Shown here piece after piece: positions 31,351 to 39,675 of a stretch of DNA of 64,000 nucleotides. The notes under the pieces are model-generated. The model searched no databases. It was not told the origin of the DNA and saw nothing but the letters and a program-made list of their open reading frames with translations. The stretch spans positions 6,300,501 through 6,364,500 of the forward strand of contig NZ_CP043626.1 in NCBI RefSeq assembly GCF_008807415.1, given 5' to 3'. How positions within the stretch are numbered: position 1 is the stretch's first letter; every line of letters begins with the position of its first letter. This stretch comes from Pseudomonas denitrificans (nom. rej.). Lineage in GTDB: Bacteria; Pseudomonadota; Gammaproteobacteria; Pseudomonadales; Pseudomonadaceae. The translations under genes were made by a program, and so were the position numbers.

Positions 31351-31907
31351 ACCCATTGCCCGGCGAGCCTGAGCTGCTCGCCTTGATCGCTGGGCAACCT
31401 CAACGCCTGCACCTGCTGCGGGTGGTGCGCGATCACGGCCCGCAAGGCGCCTGGATCGCTGCCGGCTTCGTGCGCAACGTGGTGTGGGACGCCTTGCATG
31501 GCTATGACGAGCCCACGCCGCTCAGCGATATCGACGTGTTGTACTTCGCGGCCGACAACCTGGAGCCCGAGGCGGACTATGCCTGGGAGCGCCGGCTGCT
31601 GGAGGCCTGCCCGGACCAGCCCTGGTCGGTGCGCAACCAGGCGCGGATGCACCGGCGCAATGGCGATGCGCCCTACAGGGATTGCGCCGATGCGATGTGC
31701 CGCTGGCCGGAGGTCTGCACGGCGGTAGCGCTGCGACTGCGGGGGGATTCCCTGGAGCTGCTGGCGCCGTTGGGGATCGACGACCTCTGGGCGCTGCGGG
31801 TCCGGCCCACCGAGCACTTCCGCGCCAAGCCGCACCTCTACCGCGAGCGTATCGCCGCGAAGAACTGGCCGGCGAACTGGCCGAAGCTGCGTATCGAGAC
31901 CCCGTAA
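31335..31907 (+). CDS. Nucleotidyltransferase-family protein (DUF925/NTP_transf_6 type)
   Basis: The 190-residue protein contains GAWIAAGFVRNVVWDALHGY followed by PLSDIDVLYF, the G-x-R-n-x-W and D-x-D pattern of the DUF925 branch of the nucleotidyltransferase fold. The C-terminus (FRAKPHLYRERIAAKNWPAN) is the characteristic family ending. The substrate is unknown. The GTG at 31335 lies within the RIO gene and lacks a clear ribosome site; a TTG at 31356 downstream of GGAGCAGG is an alternative. Confidence 0.85.
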   Translation: MGAGLNPLPGEPELLALIAGQPQRLHLLRVVRDHGPQGAWIAAGFVRNVVWDALHGYDEPTPLSDIDVLYFAADNLEPEADYAWERRLLEACPDQPWSVRNQARMHRRNGDAPYRDCADAMCRWPEVCTAVALRLRGDSLELLAPLGIDDLWALRVRPTEHFRAKPHLYRERIAAKNWPANWPKLRIETP

Positions 31908-31940
31908 ATCCTTTTCGCCGAAATCGCCGTCATGCTCTGC

Positions 31941-32021
31941 GTAGGATGGGTGGAGCGCAGCGATACCATGCTGATGGTTTCCCGGGATTGACGGGTATCG
32001 CTTCGCTCCACACCATCCTAC
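31941..32021. repeat. GTAGGATGGGTGGAGCGCAGCGATACC palindrome (family C)
   Basis: GTAGGATGGGTGGAGCGCAG followed by CGATACC is mirrored by GGGTATCGCTTCGCTCCACA followed by CCATCCTAC, with about 20 nt between. Related copies lie at 53821 and 57630. Confidence 0.85.
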
Positions 32022-32151
32022 GCACGGTTCCTGCTTTGGCCTGGGTGGATTCCCGTTTGGTCCTGCGAAAGAACTGTAAGCCCTCAACTGTATCCATACA
32101 TTTCAGACGCGGGCTGTTAGTTTTGCCTGATCCCACCCCGAGCGCTCTGTC

Positions 32152-33042
32152 ATGCCCCTCCGCCACGTTCTCCTCGCCCTGCTGGTCACCCTGATCTGGG
32201 GCGTCAACTTCGTCGTGATCAAGGTCGGCCTGCACGACTTCCCGCCGCTACTGTTCTGCGCCCTGCGCTTCGCCCTGGCGGCGCTGCCGCTGATCTTCCT
32301 GCGCGGCCCGCTGCCGGCGCCGTTCTGGCGTATCGTGCAGATCGGCGTACTGCTGGGTGTGGTCAAGTTCGGGCTGCTGTTCGTCGGCATGCACATCGGC
32401 ATGCCCGCCGGCCTGTCGTCGCTGGTGCTGCAGAGTCAGGTGTTCTTCACCGTGCTGATCGCCGCCGCCTTCCTCGGCGAGCGTCCCAGCCCGCGCGCCC
32501 TGATCGGCCTGGCGCTGGCCGCCGGTGGCCTGCTGCTGATCGGCCTGGAGCGCCCCATGGGCGACAGCCTGGTAGCCTTCCTGCTGGTGATTGCCGCCGC
32601 GCTGGCCTGGGCCTTCTCCAACATCGCCACCAAGCGCTCCGGCGCCAGCGACATGCTGCGCCTGATCAGTTGGGTCAGCCTGATCCCGCCACTGCCGCTG
32701 CTGGTCCTCTCGTGGATATTTGAAGGCCAGGAAGCCATCGAGCACGCCGTGCTGAACATCAGCTTGAGCGGGATGGGCGCGCTGCTCTACATCGCCTTCC
32801 TCGCCACCACCGTCGGCTTCGGCCTGTGGAGTTTCCTGCTGCGCCGCTATCCGGCCAGCCAGGTCACGCCTTTCGCCCTGGCGGTACCGGTGTCGGGCCT
32901 GCTGTCGGGCTGGCTGTTCCTTGGCGAAGACCTCACCACCCAGGACTGGATGGCCTGCGTGCTGGTGTTCGTCGGCCTCGCCGTGACCGTGCTGCCGGCC
33001 TCTATCTGGCGTCGCCGTGCGGTGGCCAGCGCACAAGGCTGA
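32152..33042 (+). CDS. EamA-family (DMT) transporter
   Basis: The 296-residue protein has ten predicted helices in two EamA halves. The first starts with LLVTLIWGVNFVVIKVGLHD; the second holds LAWAFSNIATKRSGASDM. Members export amino acids and metabolites; the ligand cannot be read from sequence. It is a single gene flanked by repeat family C upstream and family B downstream. Confidence 0.9.
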   Translation: MPLRHVLLALLVTLIWGVNFVVIKVGLHDFPPLLFCALRFALAALPLIFLRGPLPAPFWRIVQIGVLLGVVKFGLLFVGMHIGMPAGLSSLVLQSQVFFTVLIAAAFLGERPSPRALIGLALAAGGLLLIGLERPMGDSLVAFLLVIAAALAWAFSNIATKRSGASDMLRLISWVSLIPPLPLLVLSWIFEGQEAIEHAVLNISLSGMGALLYIAFLATTVGFGLWSFLLRRYPASQVTPFALAVPVSGLLSGWLFLGEDLTTQDWMACVLVFVGLAVTVLPASIWRRRAVASAQG

Positions 33043-33060
33043 TCGCTCCTGCGATTTTTC

Positions 33061-33138
33061 GTAGGGTGGATAAAGCGGAACGCTTTATCCGCCGTTGCCG
33101 GTTTCGGCGGATAACGCCAGAGGCGTTATGCGCCCTAC
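33061..33138. repeat. GTAGGGTGGATAAAGC palindrome pair (family B)
   Basis: GTAGGGTGGATAAAGCGGAACGCTTTATCCGCC is followed by an inverse unit GGCGGATAACGCC...GGCGTTATGCGCCCTAC. The inner stem of the first unit has changed to AAAGC/GCTTT with pairing kept. It lies between the convergent EamA and hicB genes. Confidence 0.85.
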
Positions 33139-33188
33139 GGTCTAGCGAGTGAGGCTGACAGGAGGATTGCAGGAGCGAGCCTGCGGTG

Positions 33189-33515
33189 TCAGACCGCTTC
33201 GCCGAGGCGGTCCACTACCCACTGGTTGATGCTCTGGTTGCTCAACTCCGCCTTGATCGCCACCTGCGCGTGAAGTTGCGGGTCGAGGCGCAGGCTGAGC
33301 TTGCCGGAGAATGGCCGTTGCGGCTCGCGACCAAGTTTCGCGCAAGTCGCCAGGTAGTCATCCACGGCCTCTTCGAACGCCCCGCGCAATTCGTTGACCG
33401 ACTCGCCGTGGAAGCCGACGACATCGCGTATGCCGGCGATATGGCCGATGAACAGCCGGTCATCGTCGCTGTATTCGATCCGTGCGGCGTAGCCCTGATA
33501 TTTCATGGGGGTCAT
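33189..33515 (-). CDS. hicB: HicB-family antitoxin
   Basis: The 108-residue protein has the HicB partial-RNase-H fold start (YAARIEYSDDDRLFIGHIAG, then the FHGESVNELRGAFEEAVDDY segment) and a C-terminal ribbon-helix-helix-like part (SGKLSLRLDPQLHAQVAIKA). It overlaps hicA by four bases and is downstream of it, the usual toxin-first order. The complex should repress its own promoter. An ATG three codons later is an alternative start. Confidence 0.88.
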   Translation of the reverse strand: MTPMKYQGYAARIEYSDDDRLFIGHIAGIRDVVGFHGESVNELRGAFEEAVDDYLATCAKLGREPQRPFSGKLSLRLDPQLHAQVAIKAELSNQSINQWVVDRLGEAV

Positions 33516-33766
33516 GGGTGGATTCCTGACTGTTCGAGCAAGGCGCGTGCGTCACGCACCTGGTAAGGCTTGGCCTCCTTGGCCGGATGCGGGCGATGGA
33601 AGGTGGCGACTATGCCATTCAGCTCGAAGCGCACCCGCGAGCCATTGCCCTCGATCACCTGCGCGCCGAGCGCGATCAGCAGCGACTCGATGCGTAGCCA
33701 TTCCAGTGAAGCCGGGACGGGAAGGGAGAAGATCAGCTCCAGCGTCCTGCGGTGCCGGGCATTCAT
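33512..33766 (-). CDS. hicA: HicA-family mRNA interferase toxin
   Basis: The 84-residue product matches the longer HicA variant that pairs with HicB carrying a C-terminal DNA-binding helix. It has LIALGAQVIEGNGSRVRFEL and the catalytic-type His in IVATFHRPHP, followed by the typical KEAKPYQVRDARALLEQSG end. HicA cleaves mRNA independently of ribosomes when its antitoxin is lost. Nothing nearby suggests a mobile island. Confidence 0.87.
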   Translation of the reverse strand: MNARHRRTLELIFSLPVPASLEWLRIESLLIALGAQVIEGNGSRVRFELNGIVATFHRPHPAKEAKPYQVRDARALLEQSGIHP

Positions 33767-33857
33767 CCTGTGCTCCGGTGATTGGTATCAGATTATGCTA
33801 CCAATCGATGCGGTTAGCCAGATATCGGACGCTTCGCCGAGTACGCCTGAAAATTCC

Positions 33858-34259
33858 TCAATGACAGCAATTCCCCGATTCCAGGTCCTTGAGGATCGGG
33901 CAGTCCGGGCGGTGGTCGCCCTGGCAGTGGTCGCTGAGCTCCTGCAGGGTGTCGCGCAGGCTGCTGAGTTCGGCGATCTTGCGGTTGAGTTCGTCGATGT
34001 GCCGGGCGGCCAGGGCCTTCACATCGGCGCTGGCGCGGGCGCGGTCCTGCCAGAGGGCAAGCAGTTGGCCGACTTCCTCCAGCGAGAAGCCGAAGTCCCG
34101 CGAGCGGCGGATGAACGCCAGGGTGTGCAGGTCCTGCTCGCTGTAGTGGCGGTAGCCGCTGGCGCTGCGGCCGGCGGGGGCCAGCAGGCCGGTGGATTCG
34201 TAGTAGCGAATCATCTTTGCGGTCAGGCCGCTCTTCTTCGCCGCTTCGCCGATGTTCAT
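33858..34259 (-). CDS. cueR: Copper-responsive MerR-family regulator CueR
   Basis: The 133-residue protein has a MerR winged helix (MIRYYESTGLLAPAGRSASG followed by YRHY) and a dimer helix. The Cu(I) ligands Cys112 and Cys120 sit in the loop CQGDHRPDCPIL, exactly as in known CueR proteins. It is downstream of copA on the same strand, with a GC-rich hairpin between, and two matching operators are found at copA and copZ. It bends and unwinds the long-spacer promoters when Cu(I) is bound. Confidence 0.96.
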   Translation of the reverse strand: MNIGEAAKKSGLTAKMIRYYESTGLLAPAGRSASGYRHYSEQDLHTLAFIRRSRDFGFSLEEVGQLLALWQDRARASADVKALAARHIDELNRKIAELSSLRDTLQELSDHCQGDHRPDCPILKDLESGNCCH

Positions 34260-34278
34260 GCCGATGTCTCCTGAACGA

Positions 34279-34305
34279 ACGCCCCCGCTTCTCGGGCGGG
34301 GGCGT
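34279..34305 (-). terminator. Hairpin between copA and cueR
   Basis: ACGCCCCCGC and GCGGGGGCGT form a perfect 10-bp stem with a 7-nt loop. No T-run follows on the minus strand, so it may reduce rather than stop read-through from copA to cueR. Confidence 0.5.
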
Positions 34306-34310
34306 GGGGC

Positions 34311-36716
34311 TTATTGGTGATCACGCGGTTTCCAGCGCTTGAGCAGCAGGGCGTTGCTCACCACGCTGACACTGGAGGCGGCCATCGCCGCGCCGGCGAC
34401 CATGGGGTTGAGCAGGCCGAAGGCGGCCAGCGGGATGCCCACCAGGTTGTAGATGAAGGCCCAGAACAGGTTCTGGCGGATCTTCGCGTAGGTGCGCCGG
34501 GAGATGTCCAGCGCCGCCGGAACCAGGCGCGGGTCGCCGCGCATCAGGGTGATGCCGGCGGCGTGCATGGCGACGTCGGTGCCGCCACCCATGGCGATGC
34601 CCACGTCTGCCGCAGCCAGTGCCGGGGCGTCATTTATGCCATCGCCGACCATCGCCACGACCTTGCCTTGCTGGCGCAGCGCGCCGACCACGGCAGCCTT
34701 GTCGCCGGGCAAAACCTCGGCGTGTACGTCGTCCAGGCCCAGGGCGTCGGCCACGACCTTGGCGCTGCCACGATTGTCGCCGGTGATCAGGTGACTGGCG
34801 ATGCCGCGCTCGCGCAGGGCGTCGATGGCGGTCTTCGCGCCTTCCTTGAGGCTGTCGCCGAAGGCGAACAGGGCGATCACCCGTGCCTGCGGCTCGCGTT
34901 CGATGAGCCAGGACAGGGTGCGGCCTTCTGCTTCCCAGCGCTGTGCCGATTCAGTGAGCGCGCCGGGCTGAAGCTGGGCTTCGTCGAGCATCCGGCGGCT
35001 GCCCAGTGCCAGCAGGCGGCCGTCGATGCGGCCCTGGATGCCCCGGCCGGTCAGGGCCTGGGTGGCCTCGGCGGCGGCAGGGTTCAGGCTGCGTTCGGCG
35101 CAGGCGTCGAGCACGGCACGGGCCAGCGGGTGTTCGCTGCCGCGCTGCAGGGCGCCGGCCAGGGCGAGGGCTTCAGCCTCGTCGCCGTTCGCCGCGAGGT
35201 TGGTGATGCGCGGCTGGCCGGAGGTCAGGGTGCCGGTCTTGTCGAAGGCCACGGCGGTCACGGCGTGGGCGACTTCCAGGGCTTCGGCGTCCTTGATCAG
35301 GATGCCGTATTTCGCCGCGACGCCGGTGCCGGCCATGATCGCGGTCGGGGTGGCGAGGCCGAGGGCGCAGGGGCAGGCGATGACCAGCACGGCCACGGCG
35401 TTGATCAGTGCCTGTTCCCAGCCGGCGCCGGCGATCAGCCAGCCGACCAGGGTGAGCAGGGCGATGCCGATCACCACCGGGACGAACACATTGCTGACCT
35501 TGTCCACCAGCTTCTGGATCGGCGCCTTGGCGGCCTGGGCGTCTTCCACCAGGCGGATGATTCTGGCCAGCACGGTCTCGCCGCCCAGCGCGGTGGTCTT
35601 CACGCGCAGTACGCCTTCGCCGTTGATCGCACCGCCGGTGACCGGATCGCCGACGTCCTTGGGCACCGGCAGGCTTTCGCCGGTGATCAGGGCTTCGTCG
35701 GCGTGGCTCTGCCCGGCGAGGACTTCGCCGTCCACCGGGAAGCGTTCGCCGGGGCGCACCAGCACTTCATCACCCAGGCGCAGTTCGGCGATGGCGACGT
35801 CTTCCTCGACGCCGTCCCGCACGCGGGTGGCGCGTTCCGGGCGCAGGGCCTCGAGGGCGCGGATGGCGGCGGCGGTCTGGCGCTTGGCGCGGCTTTCCAG
35901 GTACTTGCCGAGCAGGATCAGGGTGATGACCACGGCGCTGGCTTCGAAGTACAGGTGCGGCATCTGCCCCGGAGCGGCGGCGTACCAGAGGTACAGGCTC
36001 AGGCCGTAGCCGGCGCTGGTGCCGAGGGCGACCAGCAGGTCCATGTTGCCGCTGCGGGCGCGCACTGCCTTGTAGGCGGACACATAGAAGCGTGCGCCGA
36101 TAAGGAATTGCACGGGCGTGGCGAGGAGGAATTGCACCCAGGCCGGCAGCATCCAGTGCTGGCCGAACCAGTCGCCCACCATCGGCAGCACCAGCGGCAG
36201 CGACAGCAGGATGGCGGCGGCCAGCCACCAGCGCTCGCGCGCCAGACGGGCCACGGCCGGATCCACGGCGGGCTGATCGGGTTCGATGGGGCGGGCCTTG
36301 TAGCCCGCCTTGTCGACGGCGGTGATCAGCGCGGCGGCGTCCACCGCGCCGAGCAGTTCGACGTGGGCGCGCTCGCTGGCCAGGTTGACGCTGGCCGTGC
36401 GTACGCCGGGGACCTTGTTGAGGGCGCGTTCGACGCGGCCGACGCAGCTGGCGCAGGTCATGCCGTCGATGGCCAGTTCCAGGCTATGGGCCGGTACCTG
36501 GTAGCCGGCCTGTTCGACAGCGGCGACCAGCGCCGGCAGGGTCTCACCGCTGGATGGCGCGGCGAGCTGCACGCGGGCCTGCTCGCTGGCGAGGTTGACG
36601 CTGGCGTCCTGCACGCCGGGCACTTTGCGCAGGGCGCGCTCGACCCGGCCTGCACAACTGGCGCAGGTCATCCCGGAGACGGGGAGGTCGAGTTCGATGG
36701 GGTTGGCGCTGTTCAT
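34311..36716 (-). CDS. copA: Cu(I)-exporting P-type ATPase CopA
   Basis: The 801-residue pump has two N-terminal metal-binding domains (GMTCASC with Cys18/21 and Cys88/91), a membrane Cys-Pro-Cys in [13 protein letters not shown], the phosphorylation motif [11 protein letters not shown], the HP motif GSEHPLA and the hinge [18 protein letters not shown]. These identify a P1B-1 copper exporter of the inner membrane. A CueR-type promoter lies just upstream. Also called cueA in some Pseudomonas. Confidence 0.96.
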   Translation of the reverse strand: MNSANPIELDLPVSGMTCASCAGRVERALRKVPGVQDASVNLASEQARVQLAAPSSGETLPALVAAVEQAGYQVPAHSLELAIDGMTCASCVGRVERALNKVPGVRTASVNLASERAHVELLGAVDAAALITAVDKAGYKARPIEPDQPAVDPAVARLARERWWLAAAILLSLPLVLPMVGDWFGQHWMLPAWVQFLLATPVQFLIGARFYVSAYKAVRARSGNMDLLVALGTSAGYGLSLYLWYAAAPGQMPHLYFEASAVVITLILLGKYLESRAKRQTAAAIRALEALRPERATRVRDGVEEDVAIAELRLGDEVLVRPGERFPVDGEVLAGQSHADEALITGESLPVPKDVGDPVTGGAINGEGVLRVKTTALGGETVLARIIRLVEDAQAAKAPIQKLVDKVSNVFVPVVIGIALLTLVGWLIAGAGWEQALINAVAVLVIACPCALGLATPTAIMAGTGVAAKYGILIKDAEALEVAHAVTAVAFDKTGTLTSGQPRITNLAANGDEAEALALAGALQRGSEHPLARAVLDACAERSLNPAAAEATQALTGRGIQGRIDGRLLALGSRRMLDEAQLQPGALTESAQRWEAEGRTLSWLIEREPQARVIALFAFGDSLKEGAKTAIDALRERGIASHLITGDNRGSAKVVADALGLDDVHAEVLPGDKAAVVGALRQQGKVVAMVGDGINDAPALAAADVGIAMGGGTDVAMHAAGITLMRGDPRLVPAALDISRRTYAKIRQNLFWAFIYNLVGIPLAAFGLLNPMVAGAAMAASSVSVVSNALLLKRWKPRDHQ

Positions 36717-36740
36717 GGGGCTTCTCCCTGAAGTTCCCCG

Positions 36741-36773
36741 ATAGCATCAACCTTGACACGAGGGCAAGGTCAA
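36741..36773 (-). promoter_or_regulatory. CueR-type promoter/operator of copA
   Basis: On the minus strand TTGACC is followed by the dyad ACCTTGCCCTCGTGTCAAGG plus T (36750-36770) and then ATGCTAT, giving the overlong 19-20 bp spacer typical of MerR-family activation. The arms match the CueR consensus ACCTTGCC/GGCAAGGT with one change. Confidence 0.85.
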
Positions 36774-36819
36774 CCCTCGTTCGCTGCCAGCTTGTCGCAG
36801 GTCAAAGCCGTGGCCGGAA

Positions 36820-37302
36820 TCAGCTGCCGCTGGAGACCGGCATGAGATACAGCCCGCTCTCGCTGTTGGCGATGCGGAACTTGCGCACTTCGCCGGCGTG
36901 CAGCTGCACGGACTGGGCGCGCAACGGCTGGATGCCGCTGCGGCAGAGGCCGGAGTTGGCGGTCTGCAGGCGCAGGGAGACCTCGCCCGGCGGCAGGTTG
37001 AGGGCGATTTCGCCTTCGGACTGCAGGCGCGAGACCTTTTCGTCCTGCACATACAGATCGATGTCGCAGGCGGTGCCGGTGTCCAGCCGTTCACGGCTGA
37101 CGATCAGCACGGCATAGGCCACCGGCTGGGCGTCGGGCACCGGCCAGGAACCGGGAGTGCTTGGCGGTGGCGTGGCCGGGGAGGTGGGTACGGGCGGCGC
37201 CGAGGGTTCCTCGGGCATGCCATCGGCCCAGGCGCTCGAAGGCGTTCCGGCAAAGGGCAGGGCGGCGGCGAAGCCGGCGGCGATTAAAAGGGAACGGCGC
37301 AT
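36820..37302 (-). CDS. Secreted proline-rich hypothetical protein in the copper cluster
   Basis: The 160-residue product has a Sec signal (MRRSLLIAAGFAAALPFAGT, cut near PSSAWA) and a Pro-rich linker (about 30-55). A beta-rich domain follows with LDTGTACDIDLYVQDEKVSR and a single Cys pair (Cys in TACDI and in SGLCRSG). I know no function. It starts about 90 nt from the CueR dyad that drives copZ in the opposite direction and ends about 100 nt before copA on the same strand. Copper-related work in the periplasm is only a guess from position. A GGAG ribosome site supports the start. Confidence 0.75.
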   Translation of the reverse strand: MRRSLLIAAGFAAALPFAGTPSSAWADGMPEEPSAPPVPTSPATPPPSTPGSWPVPDAQPVAYAVLIVSRERLDTGTACDIDLYVQDEKVSRLQSEGEIALNLPPGEVSLRLQTANSGLCRSGIQPLRAQSVQLHAGEVRKFRIANSESGLYLMPVSSGS

Positions 37303-37388
37303 GGCGTTCTCCGACGAGTCAGCTGTTTCCGCAGCTTGGCTGAGAGCCTGACGTAGGACAAGTGCAAGGCGAGTGCAACGCGAGAGGC

Positions 37389-37420
37389 TTGACCTTGCCA
37401 CGGTGGCAAGGTTGAGACTG
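37389..37420 (+). promoter_or_regulatory. CueR-type promoter/operator of copZ
   Basis: TTGACC overlaps the perfect dyad ACCTTGCCAC-GGTGGCAAGGT (37392-37412), and GAGACTG follows as a weak -10 at overlong spacing. It points to copZ, 36-44 nt before its start codon. Confidence 0.85.
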
Positions 37421-37455
37421 CATCCAACGCTTCAATCCATCAGAGGAGAGATTCC

Positions 37456-37653
37456 ATGCACACCTTCAATGTCAAAGGCATGAGCTGCGGCCACTGCGTG
37501 CGGGCCATCACCCAGGCGGTACAGGCGCTGGACGCCGCAGCGGACGTGCAGGTCGACCTGGGCGCCGGTGAAGTCCGCGTTGCCAGCCGGCTGGACGAGC
37601 CCGCGATCCTCGCGGCGATCCGCGAGGAAGGCTACGAGGCCGAGGCGGCCTGA
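37456..37653 (+). CDS. copZ: Copper chaperone CopZ
   Basis: This 65-residue single HMA domain has the metal motif GMSCGHC at residues 8-14. It should carry Cu(I) to CopA or buffer it in the cytoplasm. AGAGGAGAG upstream is a strong ribosome site. It lies directly after a CueR operator and ends at a strong hairpin shared with the convergent TetR gene. Confidence 0.95.
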   Translation: MHTFNVKGMSCGHCVRAITQAVQALDAAADVQVDLGAGEVRVASRLDEPAILAAIREEGYEAEAA

Positions 37654-37668
37654 GGTTTCATCCCTTCC

Positions 37669-37689
37669 GGGCCGGCGTTCTGCCGGCCC
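37669..37689. terminator. Terminator between copZ and the TetR gene
   Basis: GGGCCGGC-GTTCT-GCCGGCCC forms a perfect 8-bp GC stem ending one base before the TetR gene's stop. Short T/A-rich tails follow weakly (TTAC). It probably serves copZ. Confidence 0.6.
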
Positions 37690-38322
37690 TTACGCCTGTG
37701 CCGGGTGCCAGTCGCGCACCAGGCCACGGAACACGGCGTCGAACAGTTCGCGGGTTTCCTGCAGCGGGTCGAACAGGGCCGGGTCGCGCAGCCAGTCGCT
37801 GAGCAGGCCGAAGATCATCGCGTGCACCGCGCGCGAGGCAATCTTGGGCGTCACGCCGGGCATCAGCCGCGTGCGGCAGTCCTCGCGGCTGAACAGCTGC
37901 TCGCAAAGCTCGATGAACTGCCGGACGAACTGGTTGTGGCGCTCCTCGGCGTCGCGCAGCTCATCGGTGAACTCGCAGCGCTGCAGGAGGATGGTGAGGA
38001 TGCGTCGGCGCTGCTCGTCGCGGGCGAGGTTCTCGACCACTTCCACGCTGAGCTGGAACAGCGATTCGATCGGGTCGTGACCGTCGCACCCGGACAGCCG
38101 CTGCGCCAGTTGCTCAGGCGGCAGGCGGACCTGGTTGAGCATGTCGTTGAACAGGTGCGCCTTGTTCTGGAAGTGCCAGTACACCGCCCCGCGGGTGACG
38201 CCAGCGGCGCGCGCGATCTCTTCCAAGCTCGTATTTGAGACGCCTTTCGCAAAGAAAAGGCCTTCAGCCGAGTCGAGAATCGTCTGACGGGTTCGTTCCG
38301 AATCTTCTTTAGTTCTTCGCAT
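37690..38322 (-). CDS. TetR-family repressor of the RND pump
   Basis: The 210-residue protein has the AcrR/TtgR-type start MRRTKEDSERTRQTILDSAE and the helix-turn-helix IARAAGVTRGAVYWHFQNKA. The C-terminal ligand domain has the length of TtgR/AcrR proteins. It is divergent from the RND pump genes, so it should repress them and itself and be released by pump substrates. The 156-nt gap holds AT-rich half-sites (CAGTTTACTG, CAGTGCTTTACAG). The start at 38322 is chosen by homology; a further 10 codons are open upstream. Confidence 0.9.
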   Translation of the reverse strand: MRRTKEDSERTRQTILDSAEGLFFAKGVSNTSLEEIARAAGVTRGAVYWHFQNKAHLFNDMLNQVRLPPEQLAQRLSGCDGHDPIESLFQLSVEVVENLARDEQRRRILTILLQRCEFTDELRDAEERHNQFVRQFIELCEQLFSREDCRTRLMPGVTPKIASRAVHAMIFGLLSDWLRDPALFDPLQETRELFDAVFRGLVRDWHPAQA

Positions 38323-38478
38323 GGCGCTTGGTGGTATACAGGCTAGGATCACTGGGTGACAGGCAGTTTACTGATTTTATTGCGCTAACAGTGCTTTACA
38401 GACACTGGCGTAGGTAAAAGTCACGCAGTCGTCGTCCTTTTGGGGTTCCGCCGTCAGTCATTTCCATGGAGAGGTTAC

Positions 38479-39663
38479 ATGCCGTTTGCCCGTCGTTTGC
38501 CCGTCGCGCTTGCTGTCGTTGGGTTGCCAGTCCTGTTCGCTGCCTGGGCCCAGGCCGAGGACAAACCGGCTGCGGCAGCGCCTCCGCCCCCGGCAGTGAC
38601 GGTCGAAGTGGCCAAGAGTGCTCCGGTGCCGCTGACCTTCGAATACGCCGCGCGGACCGCCGGCTACCGCGAAGTGGAGGTGCGCGCCCAGGTCAGCGGC
38701 ATTCTGCAGCGCCGCACCTACGAGGAAGGCCGGCCGGTGAAGGAAGGCCAGGTGCTGTTCCGCATCGACCCGCGCCCCTACCAGGCCGCGCTGGGCCAGG
38801 CCAAGGGGTCGCTGGCACAGACCCAGGCGCGCTACCGGCAGACCGAGCGTGACCTCAAGCGGATCCGCGAGCTGCAGGCCAAGGGCTTCGCCAGCGAAAG
38901 CGAGCTGGACCGCTACACCTCCGATTTCGAACAGGCCAAGGCCGACGTCGAGGCCGCCCGCGCCAACGTCCAGGCCAAGCAGATCGACCTCAACTACACC
39001 ACGGTCACCGCGCCGATTTCCGGCATGGCGAGCAAGGAAGTGCGCTCCGAAGGCAGCCTGGTGGTGGCCAGCGACCCGAACTCCAGCCTGCTGACCAAGC
39101 TCACCCAGCTCGACCCGGTGTACGTCAACTTCGCCTACCCCGACACCCAGGCGACACAGATGAACGATGGCGTGAAGAGCGGCCGCTACCTCCTGCCCAA
39201 GGACGGCAAGCTGACCGCCGAGCTGCGCTTCGGCGACGGCAGCAAGTACCCCATCGAAGGCGTCGTCGACTTCACCGACAGCTTCGTCAATACCGGCACC
39301 GGCACGGTGAACGCCCGCGCCGTGGTGCCCAACCCGCACAACCTGCTGATCCCCGGCCAGTTCGTGCGCATCCTGATCACCGGCATCACCCAGAGCAACG
39401 CCGTGACCCTGCCGGAGCGCGCGCTGGCCCAGGGGCCGCGCGGCACCTTCGTCTACGTGGTGGACAAGGACGGCTTCGCCCGCGTGCGCCAGGTCACCAC
39501 GACCAAGACCGTGGACGGCCGCTGGATCATCGATGCCGGTGTGGATGACGGTGATCGGGTGATAGTCGACGGGCTGCTCAAGGTGCGCCCCGACCAGCCG
39601 GTCAAGGCCGTGGAAGGTGGCGCGCAGGAATCTGCCGCCAATACCGCTTCGTCCCAGTCCTAA
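38479..39663 (+). CDS. RND efflux periplasmic adaptor (membrane fusion protein)
   Basis: The 394-residue MexA/AcrA-type adaptor has a signal peptide cut near AWAQA-ED. It continues with the lipoyl/hairpin region (VEVRAQVSGILQRRTYEEGR; coiled hairpin about 95-165), then LNYTTVTAPISGMASKEVR and the beta-barrel and membrane-proximal parts. The first 40 residues contain no Cys, so unlike MexA it is not lipid-anchored. GGAGAGG precedes the ATG. The transporter gene follows after 12 nt. Confidence 0.93.
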   Translation: MPFARRLPVALAVVGLPVLFAAWAQAEDKPAAAAPPPPAVTVEVAKSAPVPLTFEYAARTAGYREVEVRAQVSGILQRRTYEEGRPVKEGQVLFRIDPRPYQAALGQAKGSLAQTQARYRQTERDLKRIRELQAKGFASESELDRYTSDFEQAKADVEAARANVQAKQIDLNYTTVTAPISGMASKEVRSEGSLVVASDPNSSLLTKLTQLDPVYVNFAYPDTQATQMNDGVKSGRYLLPKDGKLTAELRFGDGSKYPIEGVVDFTDSFVNTGTGTVNARAVVPNPHNLLIPGQFVRILITGITQSNAVTLPERALAQGPRGTFVYVVDKDGFARVRQVTTTKTVDGRWIIDAGVDDGDRVIVDGLLKVRPDQPVKAVEGGAQESAANTASSQS

Positions 39664-39675
39664 GGAGCGCCCATC

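Noticed and set aside
33189..33766. hicAB as a sign of a mobile island
   Set aside because: Flanking genes are ordinary chromosomal ones, and no integrase, att site or composition shift is visible.
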